A program made the position numbers and the translations under genes. Below are positions 11,032-21,862 of a stretch of DNA of 64,000 nucleotides, in pieces. Origin of the DNA: Ancistrus triradiatus. Lineage: Eukaryota > Chordata > Actinopteri > Siluriformes > Loricariidae. Each line of letters begins with the position of its first letter. Positions within the stretch are counted from its first letter, which is position 1. Under the pieces are notes generated by a model. The model did no database searches and was not told the origin of the DNA. It saw only the letters and a program-made list of their open reading frames with translations. The stretch covers positions 1-64,000 of the forward strand of contig JAJAGP010000175.1 of assembly GCA_025084515.1 (NCBI GenBank), written 5' to 3'.

Positions 11032-12548
11032 CAGTTGGGCAAAAAAGTATTTAGTCAGCCACTGATTGTGCAAGTTCTCCGACTTAGAAAGATGAGAGAG
11101 GTCTGTAATCTTCATCATAGCTACACTTCAACTATGAGAGACAAAATGAGAAAAAACATCCAGGAAATCACATTGTAGGATTTTAAAAGAATTTAATTGT
11201 AAATTATGGTGGAAAATAAGTATTAGGTCAATAAATTTGTGTCAGCTCAATACTTTGTAACATAACCTTTGTTGGCAATGACAGAGGTCAAACATTTCAT
11301 GTAAGTCTTCACCAGGTTGGCACACACTGTAGCTGGTATTTTGGCCCATTCCTCCATGCAGATCTCCTCTAGCGCAGTGATGTTTTGGGGCAACACGGAC
11401 TTTCAACTCTCAACTCCTTCGTTGCCCGAGTGGTGTGTTTGGGATCATTGTCATGCTGGAAGACCCAGCCACGCTCCATCTTTAATGCTCTCAACTGATG
11501 GAAGGAGGGTTTTGGCTTAAAATCTCACGATACATGCCCCGTTCATTCTTCCCTTAACACGGATCAGTCGTTTCCTGTTCCCCTTTGCAGAAAAACAGCC
11601 CCAAAGCATTGATGTTTCCACCCCCATGCTTCACAGTAGGTATGCCGCAACTCAGCATTCTTCTTCCTCCCAACCAGGGAGTAGTTGAGTTGAGTTTTTA
11701 CCAAAATTTCTCTTTTGGTTTCATCTGACCACATGATATTCTCTCAGTCCTCTTGTGGATCATCCATATGCTCTCTGGCAAACTTTGAACGGGCCTGGAC
11801 ATGTACTGGCTTAAGCAGGAGGACACGCCTGGCACTGCAGGATCTGAGTCCTTCTCGGCGTAGTGTGTTACTGATGGTAGTCTTTGTTACTTTGGTCCCA
11901 GCTCTCTGCAGGTCATTCATCAGGTTCCTCCGTGTAGTTCTGGGATTTTTGCTCACCGTTCTCATGATCATTTTGACCCCACGGGATGAGATCTTGCGTG
12001 GAGCCCCAGATCGAGTGAGATTTTCAATAGTCTTGTATGTCTTCCATTTTCTTACAATTGCTCCCACAGTTGATTTATTCACACCAACCTGCTTGCCTAT
12101 TGTAGATTCACTCTTCCTAGCCTGGTGCAGGTCTACAATTTTCTTCCTGGTGTCCTTCAACAGCTCTTTGGTCTTGGCCATGGTTGAGTTTGGAGTCTGA
12201 CTGTTTGAGGCTGTGAACAGGTGTCTTTTATACAGATAACGAGGTCAAATAGGTTCCATTAATACAAGTATCCAGTGGAGGACAGAAGAGCTTCTTAAAG
12301 AAGAAGGTACAGGTCTGTGAGAGCCAGAAATCTTGCTTGTTTGTGGGTGACCAAATACTTATTTTCCACCATGATTTACAATGAAATTCTTTACAAATCC
12401 TTCAATGCGATTTCCTGGATTTTTTTCTTCTCATTTAGTCTCTCATAGTTGAAGTGTAGCTATGATGAAAATTACAGACCTCTCTCATCTTTCTAAGTCG
12501 GAGAACTTGTACAATCAGTGGCTGACTAAATACTCTTTTGCCCCACTG
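11032..12548 (-). mobile_element. Tc1-like transposon (family D), inserted in a LINE
   Basis: Ends CAGTTGGGCAAAAAAGTATT / inverted AATACTCTTTTGCCCCACTG lie between TA at 11030-11031 and 12549-12550. The minus-strand frame 12181-11744 gives MAKTKELLKDTRKKIVDLHQ, two helix-turn-helix parts with RSGAPRKISSRGVK between them, and KPVHVQARSKFAREHMDDPQ, then a stop. The first Asp (WSDET, 11723-11725) and the second (QHDND, 11450-11452) can be seen outside that frame. A deletion near 11405 removes the stretch that should hold the third acidic residue. Not functional. Confidence 0.9.
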
Positions 12549-12550
12549 TA

Positions 12551-12655
12551 AATAATCTGTGAAAGGAGGATTAGCAAAGTAAGAATTTCATTGTACACTG
12601 TAACGCCTGTTTTACTTTGTGCACATGATAATAAAAGTCTTGGGTCTTGAATTTA
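12551..12655 (+). mobile_element. 3' tail of the interrupted LINE
   Basis: Directly after the Tc1 the sequence reads GTAAGAATTTCATTGTACACTG and ends with GATAATAAAAGTCTTG, the typical 3' end of fish L2-like LINEs. It continues the LINE broken at 11030, so the two parts are one element. Confidence 0.75.
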
Positions 12656-13554
12656 AATTTTGACCAAACATGTCATTTCACTAGATGTGCCAAAGTTTTT
12701 GCATTTCTGCCTAATGCCTGATATTCCTAACATGGTCTTCAGATTCACTGCAGCCCATATGTGTATAAATGGTTTCTGAAACCTAAGTAATTGAATAAAC
12801 AAAGAGTAATTTGCTCTTTTTTGTGGAAATTTTCAGAATGGGGAAACAAATGGCAGCTTCATCCAACATACTTGGATTAATAAATAGCAGTCAAGATTAA
12901 AAAGAGGAATATGTTGTTTAGGTACTCTAATTTGTAACTATTCACATTAAGCTAATTATTGTAAGTAAACTGTAGCTATGAGTTCAAACAGATTTTGGTT
13001 AATAAGTTGATATTACTAATAAAAGTAAGCAGGCTACAGTGGCATGTGTTATTCAATTACAGTACATGTTCTTGCTTACAAGTGTAAGAGATTGTGCAAA
13101 TCACTGTCTTCAGCCTTGAAAAAGATATTTTTCTTGACGGGTAAATGGGCAAAGCAGAAATCCAGTCTTTATGGATATATTCAGATCATCAAACTCAACA
13201 GCCAGTCAGATCGATTTACGTGGATGTGTTTGGGTGTTATTGACTAGATGTATCTTTGCCAAAGGCCTTCTGCCATTATCATGTTCCAATGAGACAGGAT
13301 TAATCTATTACTGTGCAACAGTGACAGAGGGTGAACAGTTCTGTCGATTCCATTTTTTTTAAAGATGAATTTTAATTAAGCACTCGATACAGCTGAATGG
13401 CTAACCAATGGCATAGCACTGTAGTTGTACCAGATTAACAACTATGGCCATTAAGCATAGCTTGCAGGATATATTTACAATAATAGATGGACGAATCTAT
13501 ACTTGAAATAAATAAATTCTAAGAACATAGACTTTTGTAAACAATAAACTAGTA
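12656..13554. other. no recognised feature
   Basis: AT-rich DNA without coding signal or repeat that I can identify. Confidence 0.5.
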
Positions 13555-13645
13555 CAGGCATTCGCCGTTTAACGTTCCGTGATTGCCCGAAATGGACGTT
13601 GACTGGACATTGCTATAGTCACAGAGATTCTTTGCACATAAGCTA
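13555..13645 (+). mobile_element. MITE-B fragment (5' end)
   Basis: ACAGGCATTCGCCGTTTAACG followed by GGACGTTGACTGGACATTGC matches the left end of the complete copy at 39123-39550. Only the left part is left. Confidence 0.6.
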
Positions 13646-14209
13646 ACTTAAGAGTGATTTAGAAGCTATCTGAGAGCAAGGAGAACACAAAAACGTTTAT
13701 CTCAATGAGGAGTCGGGGTTGAGACGTTGCTAGGAATGATGCATTCTGTCGAAGACTGTGATTGGTTGTCACCCCCGTCACTCAATCCACCTCTCTCGCA
13801 CAATACACCCACAAAAACACACTCTTAATTAGGGATATACTGTATAGCCTATTACAAGAGTTGGAAGTAAGAGGTGTGGGCTATTTCTGCGTATTTTACA
13901 TGAATCGCTTTATTTTGTTGACAGTTTATTTACATTGCTAATCATTTTTGTAGCCTACTTAATCTATTGGGTAGCATGAACTGGAGGAAATGCGGCTACG
14001 CTCTTTTCAGGTGTGATTGCTGCCGCGTTCTGGTGGTTCATATGTGGTGTACATTTTGGGCGTTACAGCATTGTTGCGCTGGGTAGGAGATGTGAGTGAA
14101 TCGCTAATAAGTTCAACCACAAACATTATTCCTGCACCATCTTTTCAGTAGCGTTTAATTAACTCGCTGTTATTCGGTGTTTTGAGAAGGTTTCTTCTGC
14201 CTCGTCGTC
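13646..14209. other. no recognised feature
   Basis: No supported gene or repeat. Confidence 0.45.
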
Positions 14210-14405
14210 TTTCCGATGACTCCTAAGCCTTCCTACTCCTACCAGTTTTTCACCTTAGGAGCTCTTTTAGGGGTTAAGATGCTTTGTGAATAACTTTTAT
14301 CTTTGCTAGGATCAACTTCTACCTTTGAGAGGGAAACGCCCACAGTTCTAAGATATTTCTCAGAATTTCGTCACTAGGAGCTACTCTTCACTAAGAATCT
14401 TGATG
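14210..14405. repeat. possible PIF/Harbinger-type MITE
   Basis: The segment with TTCACCTTAGGAGCTC, TTTTAGGGGTTAAGATGC and TCACTAGGAGCTACTCTTCA resembles terminal regions of small Harbinger-type elements in fish. I cannot define both ends or the target duplication, so this is a weak call. Confidence 0.3.
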
Positions 14406-15280
14406 GCCCCAGATCTTGACTTGAGCTGTTCATGTGCACGTCAAAAAAGAACCGAAAGGCCGCCTCACTGCTATGCAAGTCTGCTCAGCAGCTACAAGAT
14501 GCATTATTCCTTCTCATTATCATTGATATTGTTATACACACAGCACCGGAGTCTCCTAGAGACCGAACAATAAGGATGTATAGATCTTAACGGATCATGA
14601 GGGTTAAGCATGGCTGGGTCTCTTCGGAGCAGAGGGAGAGTATTTGGTTCATGGTTGCAAACAGTATACAGATTATTTGGATTTGTGAAGCTGTGCTCTC
14701 TGCAGTCAAATCCCATTCTGGTGTAGGGATGCTGTCGCGATCTCTGTATAAACAGAGGAACTAGAGCTGAGGATTAGGCTCCATCGACCTGACACTGCTC
14801 TGCTATTACATTAATGTTTTAAAAGCTCACTTTCTATTATTTATCACACTTGTTTACACTTTGCTGCAGTAAAATAGCAAGAGAGGAGAATGTGTTCCTC
14901 TTGTCATTAGGGCCTCTATTACTATACATAAATAATGACTGGACGTAGGTGATACACTGAGAATGAGTTGCCTATGTATTAGTATTGTGATGGATTGTGA
15001 TTGTATTTTTGTGTTTGTTCTCTGAAGAGGGCCAACGGTATGGATTGTACCACCAACTGTGACCAATAGCAGGTTCATTAACCCTCATACCAGGTTCATT
15101 TGAGATGAATGAATGAATTCAATTATGGTACTATAGTGCTTCTTTTTAGTTGCTTCTCACATAAGTAATATTTCTAATAAACCTCCCTTCTGCCACTTGA
15201 GAATTATGGCGGAAATATAGATAAGGACCTTTTGTGTTCACTTTAATGGCCGACATCTTAAGAATTGTCATAGGAAATAA
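14406..15280. other. no recognised gene
   Basis: No supported coding region. A short palindrome CCTATATATAGG at 15287 precedes a block like GGGTGAACAGACGTCCAG, which may be the edge of an old repeat. Confidence 0.4.
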
Positions 15281-15429
15281 AACCTGCCCTATATATAGGG
15301 TGAACAGACGTCCAGATTTTCCTGGGACAGTCCTGTATGTCAGTTCTTGTCTTGGTGTGCATTTGTACATTTGTTTCGTATGTCAAAGAAAATGACAAAT
15401 TTATACTGTGAGACACATTGGCAGAGAAT

Positions 15430-15605
15430 CATTTACATTTACAGCATTTAGCAGACGCCCTTATCCTTACAACTTATACAGTCTTACAATCCAAGCAATT
15501 GTGGGTTAAGGGCCTTGCTTAAGGACCCAACAGCTTGGCAGAGGCAGGATTTGAACCCTGGACCTTCTGGTCCAAAGTCCAGTACCTATGCCACCACAGT
15601 CCAGT
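15430..15605 (-). repeat. tRNA-derived SINE
   Basis: Minus-strand copy with the tail at the left (TTTACAGCATTTAGCAGACG) and the tRNA-like head at the right (GGTCCAGGGTTCAAATCC read on the minus strand). It lacks the GAGCGACTTAC-type junction seen in other copies and has small deletions. Confidence 0.9.
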
Positions 15606-15839
15606 CCACAGAATCATCACCCCAAACGCTTGCGTTTGTTCAAAAAGAACACACCAAATATTTCACAAGTTACTGTACACGTCTAACTACAAAATGGCCA
15701 TTCACGTTTATTGAATTTGTTAATGAATAGAATTTAACCAATTATCAGCCGCCCTTCACCAACGTGAATCTCACTATAGCTCACTATAATGCCCTCGCTT
15801 CCTATAGCTGAAGTCCGCTTAATGACCAGCTGCAAAAGG

Positions 15840-15990
15840 AATGTACATTTCTGAGAAAACATACGCTGGAAGTGGTTTGCCAGACATGTGGAGCTGAGTT
15901 TAATTTCGCATGGAAATCGCGACGATATTAGTCAACATATTCAAAAAAAAGCACAAAGAAGCCGAAAAAATTAAGTGTGCAACGTGTATG
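15840..15990 (+). pseudogene. hAT-type transposase zinc-finger remnant
   Basis: With one frameshift the + strand reads VCQTCGAEFNFAW then GNRDDISQHIQKK. This matches the small C-x2-C ... H-x5-H zinc finger at the N-terminus of some vertebrate hAT transposases and their domesticated relatives. Cys codons are at 15878-15880 and 15887-15889, His codons at 15936-15938 and 15952-15954. No DDE catalytic part is present nearby. Confidence 0.5.
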
Positions 15991-16012
15991 TAGTGTATGT
16001 CGTGCTATGCAT

Positions 16013-16152
16013 CTGTGGTGGCCTACCGGTTAAGCTACTGGTTTCTTACCAGAAGGTCCAGGGTTCAAATCCCACCTCTGCCAACCTACCACTGTTGGGT
16101 CCTTGAGCAAGCCCTTAACCTGCAATTGCTTGGATTGTAAGATTGTATCAGC
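16013..16152 (+). repeat. tRNA-derived SINE, tail-less unit of a tandem pair
   Basis: Head with a B-box-like GGTTCAAATCC and body (CACTGTTGGGTCCTTGAGCA) but it stops at TTGTATCAG before the usual tail. A second full unit starts 6 bp later. Confidence 0.9.
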
Positions 16153-16157
16153 TTTTA

Positions 16158-16350
16158 GGACTAGGGTAGCCTAGCGGTTAAGGTACTGGACTCTGGACCA
16201 GAAGGTCCAGGGTTCAAATCCCACCTCTGCCAAGCTGCCACTGTTGGGTCCTTGAGCAAGACTCTTAACTCACAATTGCTTGGATTGTAAGACTGTACCA
16301 ACTGTAAGTCGCTCTGGATAAGGGCGTCTGCTAAATGCTGTAAATGTAAA
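16158..16350 (+). repeat. tRNA-derived SINE, full unit
   Basis: Order: A-box-like TAGCCTAGCGG, B-box-like GGTTCAAATCC at 16212-16222, body CCACTGTTGGGTCCTTGAGC, and tail GTCGCTCTGGATAAGGGCGT ending in CTAAATGCTGTAAATGTAA. The head comes from a tRNA (RNA polymerase III internal promoter); the tail is shared with many teleost retroposons. Other copies match it closely. Confidence 0.95.
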
Positions 16351-16509
16351 CGCTGTAAATGAAAATCTGTGGATGCAGCAAGTTACTATCTTGGTGCTTG
16401 TGTGTTGCTTGGATAAATGTTGCTTAGTAAATGGAAAAAAAGCATGCACTAGAAACGGTCCCATCTTATTAAATAAATTAGTGGAACTTCTTAATGTGCA
16501 TCTGATTTT

Positions 16510-16900
16510 TTTAAACCTTCGTGTGCGATAAATGTGTCTAATGCAAGCATGATGCGTGGAAGGTACTGGCGATTTCCATTTAAAGAGGATGAGACATCTA
16601 GGTAAGAGAGGCACAAAAGCAATGAAGTCTAATTTAAATCTGGAAAGAGAGATGTCTTCAGGTAGAACACCAAAAATAGCAGTAATGGGGTCTGGACTAA
16701 TATGTATCTGAACTATATTTGAAATTGTATCAAAAATATCCAACCAGTAATTATATAATGACTGATGTTGCCAGACCATATGAATTAATGATGTAGCTTG
16801 CCTGCTGACATCAGATCCATATCCTCATATGTTTTAGAAACCCTAAGCTTTGTCAAATGCATACATGTCTGGCACAAATTGAAGAGGAGTGTATCTGATT
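16510..16900 (-). mobile_element. LINE-1 (L1/Tx1-type) ORF2 C-terminal fragment
   Basis: The minus strand encodes ASLIHMVWQHQSLYNYWLDI, then FDTISNIVQI, DPITAIFGVLPEDISLSRF and FIAFVPLLPRCLILFKWKS. This run matches the end of vertebrate L1-type ORF2 proteins (FW...IFDTIS..., ITAIFG, ARRLILLKWK). Frame is open from 16779 into the neighbouring SINE, but stops lie upstream. A 5'-truncated fossil whose 3' side abuts the SINE. Confidence 0.75.
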
Positions 16901-17074
16901 TTGAATCTTTCCCCATAATTCCGTGGAGATTGCTGTCAATGCATTTCTACAGGAGATTTTTAATCGTGAAACTTAAATCTAGTAAAAATCCTAAATGTGG
17001 GCTGTATTAATTGCAGAAATGTGTGACAGAATATGAAAAGGGAGAACAATATACAGAGCTTTTCATAATAATGA

Positions 17075-17678
17075 AAAGAATGTAAAATGAATGAATCTGT
17101 TCCAGACCCCCAGAAAACCAACACTGTATAAGGCATTATATGCAGTAATAGAGGTGTATTATACAGGTGCTCCCTGATTTATGATGGGGATATGATCAGA
17201 CAAATCCATCATAAGTTAAATATATCATGAACTGATAAGTTTAATATGGTCTGTACTGTATCATAGCGGAGCCTATTACACATTAACACTTACAGGCCAA
17301 AATCATTAACACAAAGCTTAATTTATAATAACATGTTGAAAATCTAATATAATTTAGTGAGTAATGGATTAAAAGTGAAAAGTATAAGCAAAACACTTGC
17401 TCTTCTTGAACTCAGGGCTCTAGCTGCTAATGCTAACTGCTCAGCTAAGTGATTCGGAGGACTCCTTTTGGTTGGCTGTAATCACTAACCTTTTTAGGAC
17501 TCATGGAGAATTATTTGCACTAAGATTACAGTACTGTAGATGTAAAAAACATGAAAAAAGATAGACACAGTGCAGATCTTCACTGACCAAATGCTATTGT
17601 GAACCTGAGCCGAATTTCAGCTAAAACCGAGAACCAAATTCGACGAGTTCCGAGGTGGTCGAGAACCGAGGTACCACC
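17075..17678 (+). mobile_element. Tigger-type MITE, 5'-truncated
   Basis: Shares with 28531-29318 the blocks AGACCCCCAGAAAA, CAGGTGCTCCCTGATTTATG, CACATTAACACTTACA and the right end GAGAACCGAGGTACCAC. The internal sequence resembles Tigger (pogo-like TcMar) elements of vertebrates. The left terminal repeat is lost. Confidence 0.75.
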
Positions 17679-17683
17679 ATATG

Positions 17684-17886
17684 ATGTTTTTTTCTGTTTT
17701 TCAAGACTGCAATTCTCTTCTCTGCGAGCAGGTGTTGCAACAGCTTACTTGTACAAGTTACCTGTCATTCAGACATGAATTAGATGCATGTAAGACATTT
17801 TTATTTCCTATCATAGCTCTTAAGACATCGGCTGTTAAAACGAACGGACGTTGATCGGCTGGATGTTAAACGTTACATCTGTATAA
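17684..17886 (+). mobile_element. MITE-B fragment (3' half)
   Basis: Matches the right half of 39123-39550: TTTTTCAAGACTGCAATTCT, CTGTCATTCAGA and the end GACGTTGATCGG...ATGTTAAACGTTACATCTG. It lies 5 bp after the right end of the Tigger-type MITE. Confidence 0.75.
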
Positions 17887-19208
17887 AGTTATCGTTGAAT
17901 AGTGATGTAACCCGAGACCTTACAGAACACTACTGGGATATCTAAAATGTATCGTCTAAGCCATTGTGCATTCAGCTGTAACTGATCAATGTTATTTTTA
18001 AATGGTCACCTTCCATTGATTAATGAGATTACAGGGCTACAGTCAGTGATCGTCCTCCTAGTACAAAGTACCTCAATTTATTAGCTGTAGCTCATAAAAT
18101 GGCCAGTTCCTTTCATTGAACATCACAGTCGAGTCCCACCCAGATTGTGTCATTAGGAGCTGAGCAGTGGCAGTTGGAAAAACCCCAAGGTTTTGTCACC
18201 ATCATTAGAAGTCCTCCTGTCTCTGGCCGTCTGTACCAATCCCCAAACTCAAGTGCCTTCTGTTGTTTCAGAATGACACACAACCCTCAGCCTGCTCAAA
18301 CAATGGCCCATACAGAGAGATGTGCCCACAGTCACAGAGCATCACGGGCACGTCCATCTGCCACCGAGAACTTACCGACATCAGAGAGGCAAACTTGTCA
18401 TCTTGAATATCGTTTACAAATGATCATGGTAAGATTTTTTTTCAAGGGAAAGGTTGTCATCACTTTTATCATATATTAACCAGTTTGGTATTCAACTTTT
18501 AGAAATAAAGTCGAAAAAGGAGCTTTCTATATAAAGTAGACATTTCCTTGGAGCACTCTGCAGCACCAGAGCAGACTCTCCTCAAGCAGCGTCTGTCTCC
18601 TTTACAAAAACAGCTGAGCTCAGATAAAATGATAAAGGATGCAAAGAGAAAGCAGCTGTCTCCCGTATAAACCCAAAAGACGTTGCCCCCAAAGAAACAA
18701 GCACATAACACAACGGGAGGAGAGATAGCAACCGGTACACTGACAGCAGGATACATAATGTACCCCTCCATTTACCAAAACAAGAACGTGAAATAAACCC
18801 ATCCGATCGAGCAACCTGTGCAGCAGAGAGCTTGAAACACCATTTGCTCCGTCATGCGGCACTTGGGCTTCACATGGCTGGGTTTTACTGTTCAATCCGA
18901 CATTACACAAGCTCGCCGAACACAACATGGATATGAATGAGCGCCGGCTAATGAGCACTCGGTCCTGAGCGGAATACAAACAATGTGCTCTTCAGGCTCT
19001 TTAGATTCAGGTGTGTGATTACATCAGAGGCTTGTCAATCTGGTCACGCAAACACACAGAAAACCTTTTGGATGGCATCAGATTTCGCTGAGGATCACAC
19101 CCACAAGCATAAGCATTAATATGGAGTTGGTCAATTGTAGCCTCCACTCATCTGTCTACAAATTTTGTAGCATGACAACTGGGATTCACTTCCATTCAGA
19201 AACATGTA
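17887..19208. other. gene-free stretch, possibly conserved non-coding
   Basis: Positions 18120-18420 and 18500-19090 look unique, with balanced composition and no repeats. Several short ORFs occur on both strands and none resembles a known protein. The character fits non-coding sequence under constraint, but this is an impression from composition only. Confidence 0.35.
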
Positions 19209-20464
19209 CAGTGGGGCAAAAAAGTATTTAGTCAGCCACTGACTAAAGTTCTCCTACTTATAAAGATGAGAAATGTCTGAAATTTTCATCATAGGTACAC
19301 TTCAACAATGACAGACAAAATGAGAAAAAAAATCCAGGAAATGACATTGTAGGATTTTTAAAGAATTTAATTGTAAATTCTGGTGGAAAATAAGTATTTG
19401 GTCAATAACAAAAGTTCAACTCAATACTTTGCAACATAAAATTTGTTGGCAATGACAGAGGTCAAACGTTTCCTGTAAGTCTTCACCAGGTTGGCACACA
19501 CTGTAGCTGGTGTTTTGGCCCATTCCTCCATGCAGATCTCCTCTAGAGCAGTGATGTTTTGGGGCTGTTTCTTCCAAACACGACGAGTTGAGTTTTTACC
19601 AAAAAGGTCTATTTTGGTTTCATCTGCTCACATGACATTCTCCCAATCCTCTTCTGGATCATCCATTTGCTCTCTGGCAAACTTCAGACGGGCCTGGACA
19701 TGTACTGGCTTAAGCAGGGGGACACACCTGGCATTGCAGGATCTGAGTCCCTCTCTGCGTAGTGTGTTACTGATGGTAGCCTTTGTTATTTTGGTCCCAG
19801 CTCTCTGCAGGTCATTCATCAGGTCTCTCCGTGTAGTTCTGGGATTTTTGCTCACTGTTCTCATGATCATTTTGACCCCATGGGATGAGATCTTGCGTGG
19901 AGCCCCAGATCGAGGGAGATTATCAATGGTCTTGTATGTCTTCCATTTTCTTACAGTTGCTCCCACAGTTGATTTATTCACACCAACCTGCTTGCCTATT
20001 GTAGATTCACTCTTCCCAGCCTGGTGCAGGTCTACAATTTTATTCCTTCCTGGTGTCCTTCGACAGCTCTTTGGTCTTGGCCATGGTTGAGTTTGGAGTC
20101 TGGACTGTTTGAGGCTGTGGACAGGTGTCTTTTATACAGATAGCGAGGTCAAAGAGGGGTGCCATTAATACAGGTAACGAGTGGAGGAACAGAAGAGCTT
20201 CTTAAAGAAGAAGTTACAGGTCTGTGAAAGCCATAAATCTTGCTTGTTTGTGGGTGACCAAATACTTATTTTCCACCATAATTTACAATTAAATTCTTTA
20301 AAAATCCTACAATGTGATTTCCTGGATTTTTTTTCTCATAGTCTCTCATTTTGTCTCTCATAGTTGAAGTGTACCTATGATGAAAATTACAGACCTCTCT
20401 CATCTTTCTAAGTAGGAGAAACGTGCACAATCAGTGGCTGACTAAAATATTTTTTGTCCCACTG
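19209..20464 (-). mobile_element. Tc1-like transposon (family D), internally deleted
   Basis: Same ends as the copy at 11032-12548 (CAGTGGGGCAAAAAAGTATT) with TA at both sides (19207-19208 and 20465-20466). The minus frame 19981-19628 covers MNKSTVGATVRKWKTYKTID, RSGAPRKISSHGVK and KPVHVQARLKFAREQMDDPE. An insertion near 20045 creates a stop after MAKTKELSKDTRKE. About 270 bp are missing near 19565-19575 compared with the other copy, taking the second catalytic Asp and the rest of the C-terminus. Confidence 0.9.
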
Positions 20465-20629
20465 TATAGTGGAAATTCTGAACAACTTAATTGTTCCCAG
20501 AAGGCAGTTTGAACCAAAAACAGTTTGTTCAAAGTTTGAAATTCCCCTTAAGAAATAATGGTACTTATTTCAATCACGCATTCCAGAAACCCAAACAATT
20601 GTATTTTATACGTGTATTTTTAACATTAA

Positions 20630-20827
20630 CATTTAACATTTACAGCATTTAGCAGACGCCCTTATCCAGAGCGACTTACAACTGATACAGTCTTACAATC
20701 CAAGCAATTGTGGGTTAAGGGCCTTGCTCAAGGACCCAACAGTGGCAGCTTGGCAGAGGTGGGATTTGAACCCTGGACCTTCTGGTCCATAGTCCAGTAC
20801 CTTACCCGCTAGGCTACCACAGTCCCA
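20630..20827 (-). repeat. tRNA-derived SINE, full-length
   Basis: Complete minus-strand copy with tail ACATTTACAGCATTTAGC on the left and head GCTAGGCTACCACAGTCCC on the right. Confidence 0.95.
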
Positions 20828-20932
20828 CAGTTTTCGTATGTAATGAATAAAAGCAATGGATAAAACATTGCAATCAGTATCGATGGCTATTTCAGAGACA
20901 GACACAAGGTTTCACCAAGACTAGTCATATAT

Positions 20933-21469
20933 ATTGTCTGGCCAAAAAAAAGGTCTCTCACACTAATATTTTGTTTCACCGTCTTTAGCATTGATTACGG
21001 CACACATTCACTGTGGCATCATTTCCACAAGCTTCTGCAGTGTCACAACATTTATTTCTGTCCAGAGTTGCATTCATTTTTCCCCAAGATCTTGTATTGA
21101 TGATGGGAGATTTGGACCACTGCATGAAACCTTCTCCAGCACATCCCAAAGATTCTCAGTGGGGTTCAGGTCTGGACTCTATGGTGGCCAATCCATGTGT
21201 TAAAATGATGTCTCATGCTCCCTGAACCACTCTTTCACAATTTGAGCCTTCTGAAACAGATGAACATCTTTTCCATGACCACAAGTTGTGTCTTTAGACA
21301 TGTTTAACAAATGAGAAGCTCCTCACTGCATCAGTTAGGGTTAAAGAACTTGTTGGCAGCTGAAATGTAATCACCAATGCAGTAATTATCTGATGGGAGG
21401 CTCTTTTTTTAGCTATTGAACTATTTGCTTAGTTAAATCCAGGTGGTGACCTTTTTTGGCCAGGCAGTG
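20933..21469 (-). mobile_element. non-autonomous Tc1-like element
   Basis: Ends TTGTCTGGCCAAAAAAAAGG and CCTTTTTTGGCCAGGCAGTG are inverted; TA follows at 21470-21471. The minus strand near 21140-21175 keeps a PDLNPTENLWDVLEK-like piece (TCTCAGTGGGGTTCAGGTCT on +), the region of the third catalytic residue. Most of the transposase has been deleted. Confidence 0.8.
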
Positions 21470-21594
21470 TATTTACTCTCAGGTTTGGGCCAATTTAGTG
21501 TAATCAATTAACCTAATGCATATCTTTGGACTGTCGGAGGAAATGGGAGCGCTCAGAGTAAACCTTCGCCCTGGGATTGAATATCTCATGTAAT

Positions 21595-21862
21595 GTATTG
21601 AAAGTGAAAAACATAACAATTATTGCATGACCATGGCTTTTTCACACTACGTTTCTCACATGACTCCCTATGTCAGGCACTGCTGACTTCCTCATCAGTG
21701 TGAGAGAGACTATCGTACTGCATTTCGCTTGCCCGGGAAAATCCAAAATTCAGAAGGCGGTTTCTGCTGAGTGTGTGTTTATGTTTATTATCGGATTCCC
21801 ACTGTAAAGTCGAAACATTGTAAGTTGGACCATCGTAAAACGTAGAGTACCTGTACATGCAC
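21595..21862 (+). mobile_element. Tigger-like element, 3' part
   Basis: GTATTGAAAGTGAAAAACAT at the left, TTTCTGCTGAGTGTG in the middle and a palindrome-rich end with GTCGAAACATTGTAAGTTGG are typical of vertebrate Tigger ends. The reverse-oriented relative at 37795-38020 shares CACATGACTCCCTATGTCAG and GACTTCCTCATC. Confidence 0.6.

Noticed and set aside
11715..12200. 161-codon + strand ORF
   Set aside because: Antisense shadow of the family-D Tc1 transposase frame on the minus strand.
16158..16240. tRNA gene (A- and B-box present)
   Set aside because: It is the head of a SINE present in about a dozen copies; the cloverleaf is not complete and a SINE body follows.
19491..20090. 199-codon + strand ORF, the longest in the window
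   Set aside because: Antisense shadow of the second family-D Tc1 copy; the minus frame has the transposase motifs.
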